Source of the DNA: CAYJXA01 sp964404595
Lineage (GTDB): Archaea > Nanobdellota > Nanobdellia > Woesearchaeales > GW2011-AR9
Assembly (NCBI GenBank): GCA_964404595.1
Contig: CAYOKQ010000045.1
Span: 1-13,599 of the forward strand
Direction: 5' to 3'
DNA: 13,599 bases
Shown: in pieces, positions 13,457 through 13,599 of the stretch
How the letters are laid out: every line of letters starts with the position of its first letter
How positions within the stretch are numbered: position 1 is the stretch's first letter
Made by a program: the position numbers and the translations under genes
Notes under the pieces: model-generated
What the model was told of the DNA's origin: nothing
What the model saw: only the letters and a program-made list of their open reading frames with translations
Databases searched by the model: none

Positions 13457-13464
13457 TATATAAA
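13457..13464 (-). promoter_or_regulatory. Consensus box A TTTATATA of the 13432 gene
   Basis: The best archaeal promoter in the window. On the minus strand it is preceded by the purine-rich AAAAAGA, matching a TFB recognition element. It is centred 28.5 bp upstream of ATG 13432, giving a leader of 0-3 nt. It may drive the anchored protein and, by read-through, the deacetylase/glycosyltransferase pair. Confidence 0.6.
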
Positions 13465-13506
13465 TCTTTTTGTCGCGAGCAGGAAGTGAATGGTCTTTTA
13501 CCGGGG

Positions 13507-13531
13507 CTTTTTGTCAAATTTTTGCAAAAAG
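13507..13531. repeat. Inverted repeat CTTTTTG / CAAAAAG
   Basis: A 7 bp perfect inverted repeat with an 11 bp loop, in the gene-free right end of the window (13433-13599). It contains T5 runs on both strands, so it could end a transcript from either side or mark a regulatory site. Nothing else in the flanking sequence decides its role. Confidence 0.35.
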
Positions 13532-13599
13532 AATAAAATATGCACCGGCCGTGCTAGATTAAGATAGTCGTAGTCCCAATGGAATTTTGGACTTTATAG

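Noticed and set aside
13542..13599. tRNA gene beginning near the right edge
   Set aside because: I tried several acceptor/D-stem alignments; the D-loop length and the T8, A14 and GG positions do not fit, and there is no T-loop inside the window.
1..13599. CRISPR array, insertion sequence or tandem repeats
   Set aside because: No regularly spaced direct repeats, transposase motifs or terminal inverted repeats were seen.

Overview
The window looks archaeal. Two lines of evidence support this: an archaeal/eukaryotic-type leucyl-tRNA synthetase of 941 residues, and repeated archaeal box A (TATA) elements about 26 bp upstream of start codons, several of which imply leaderless mRNAs. The compact layout, single membrane-anchored surface-type proteins and many short unrecognised genes would suit a DPANN-type archaeon, but that placement is inference. 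A 10-N run at 5612-5621 marks an assembly gap.

Layout. 99-1832 (+) encodes a ClpX-like AAA+ unfoldase whose usual zinc-binding N-domain is replaced by about 230 unrecognised residues; it retains the IGF loop that docks ClpP. It converges, with a 3 bp gap, on leuS (1836-4661, -). Upstream of leuS is an unrecognised 341-residue gene (4705-5730, -, interrupted by the N gap), which diverges from an unrecognised 179-residue gene (5856-6395, +). Next is a complete family-X DNA polymerase/PHP phosphoesterase, polX (6528-8237, +), which may be preceded by a 22-codon ORF overlapping its start. 8227-8586 holds an open stretch without a clear start that could be a gene remnant.

The rest of the window is on the minus strand. 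A group of unrecognised genes (8516-10737) comprises, in transcription order, an acidic CxxC/CxxxC zinc-finger (TRASH-like) protein, a translationally coupled 114-residue protein, a two-membrane-segment protein and a 144-residue protein. Then come a PIG-L/LmbE-type deacetylase and a GT4 glycosyltransferase overlapping by 4 bp (12624 to 10862), and a membrane-anchored protein with an acidic Ser/Thr/Ala linker and a beta-rich outer domain (12659-13432).

How the genes fit together: the deacetylase and glycosyltransferase very probably act on one glycan or glycoside. PolX serves DNA repair and LeuRS translation. The ClpX-like protein is the most unusual gene, because ClpX/ClpP systems are uncommon in archaea. 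Leadered genes show Shine-Dalgarno-like GAGG/GGAG motifs, while leaderless ones rely on the box A distance; these two rules were used to choose starts at 5856 and 10000.
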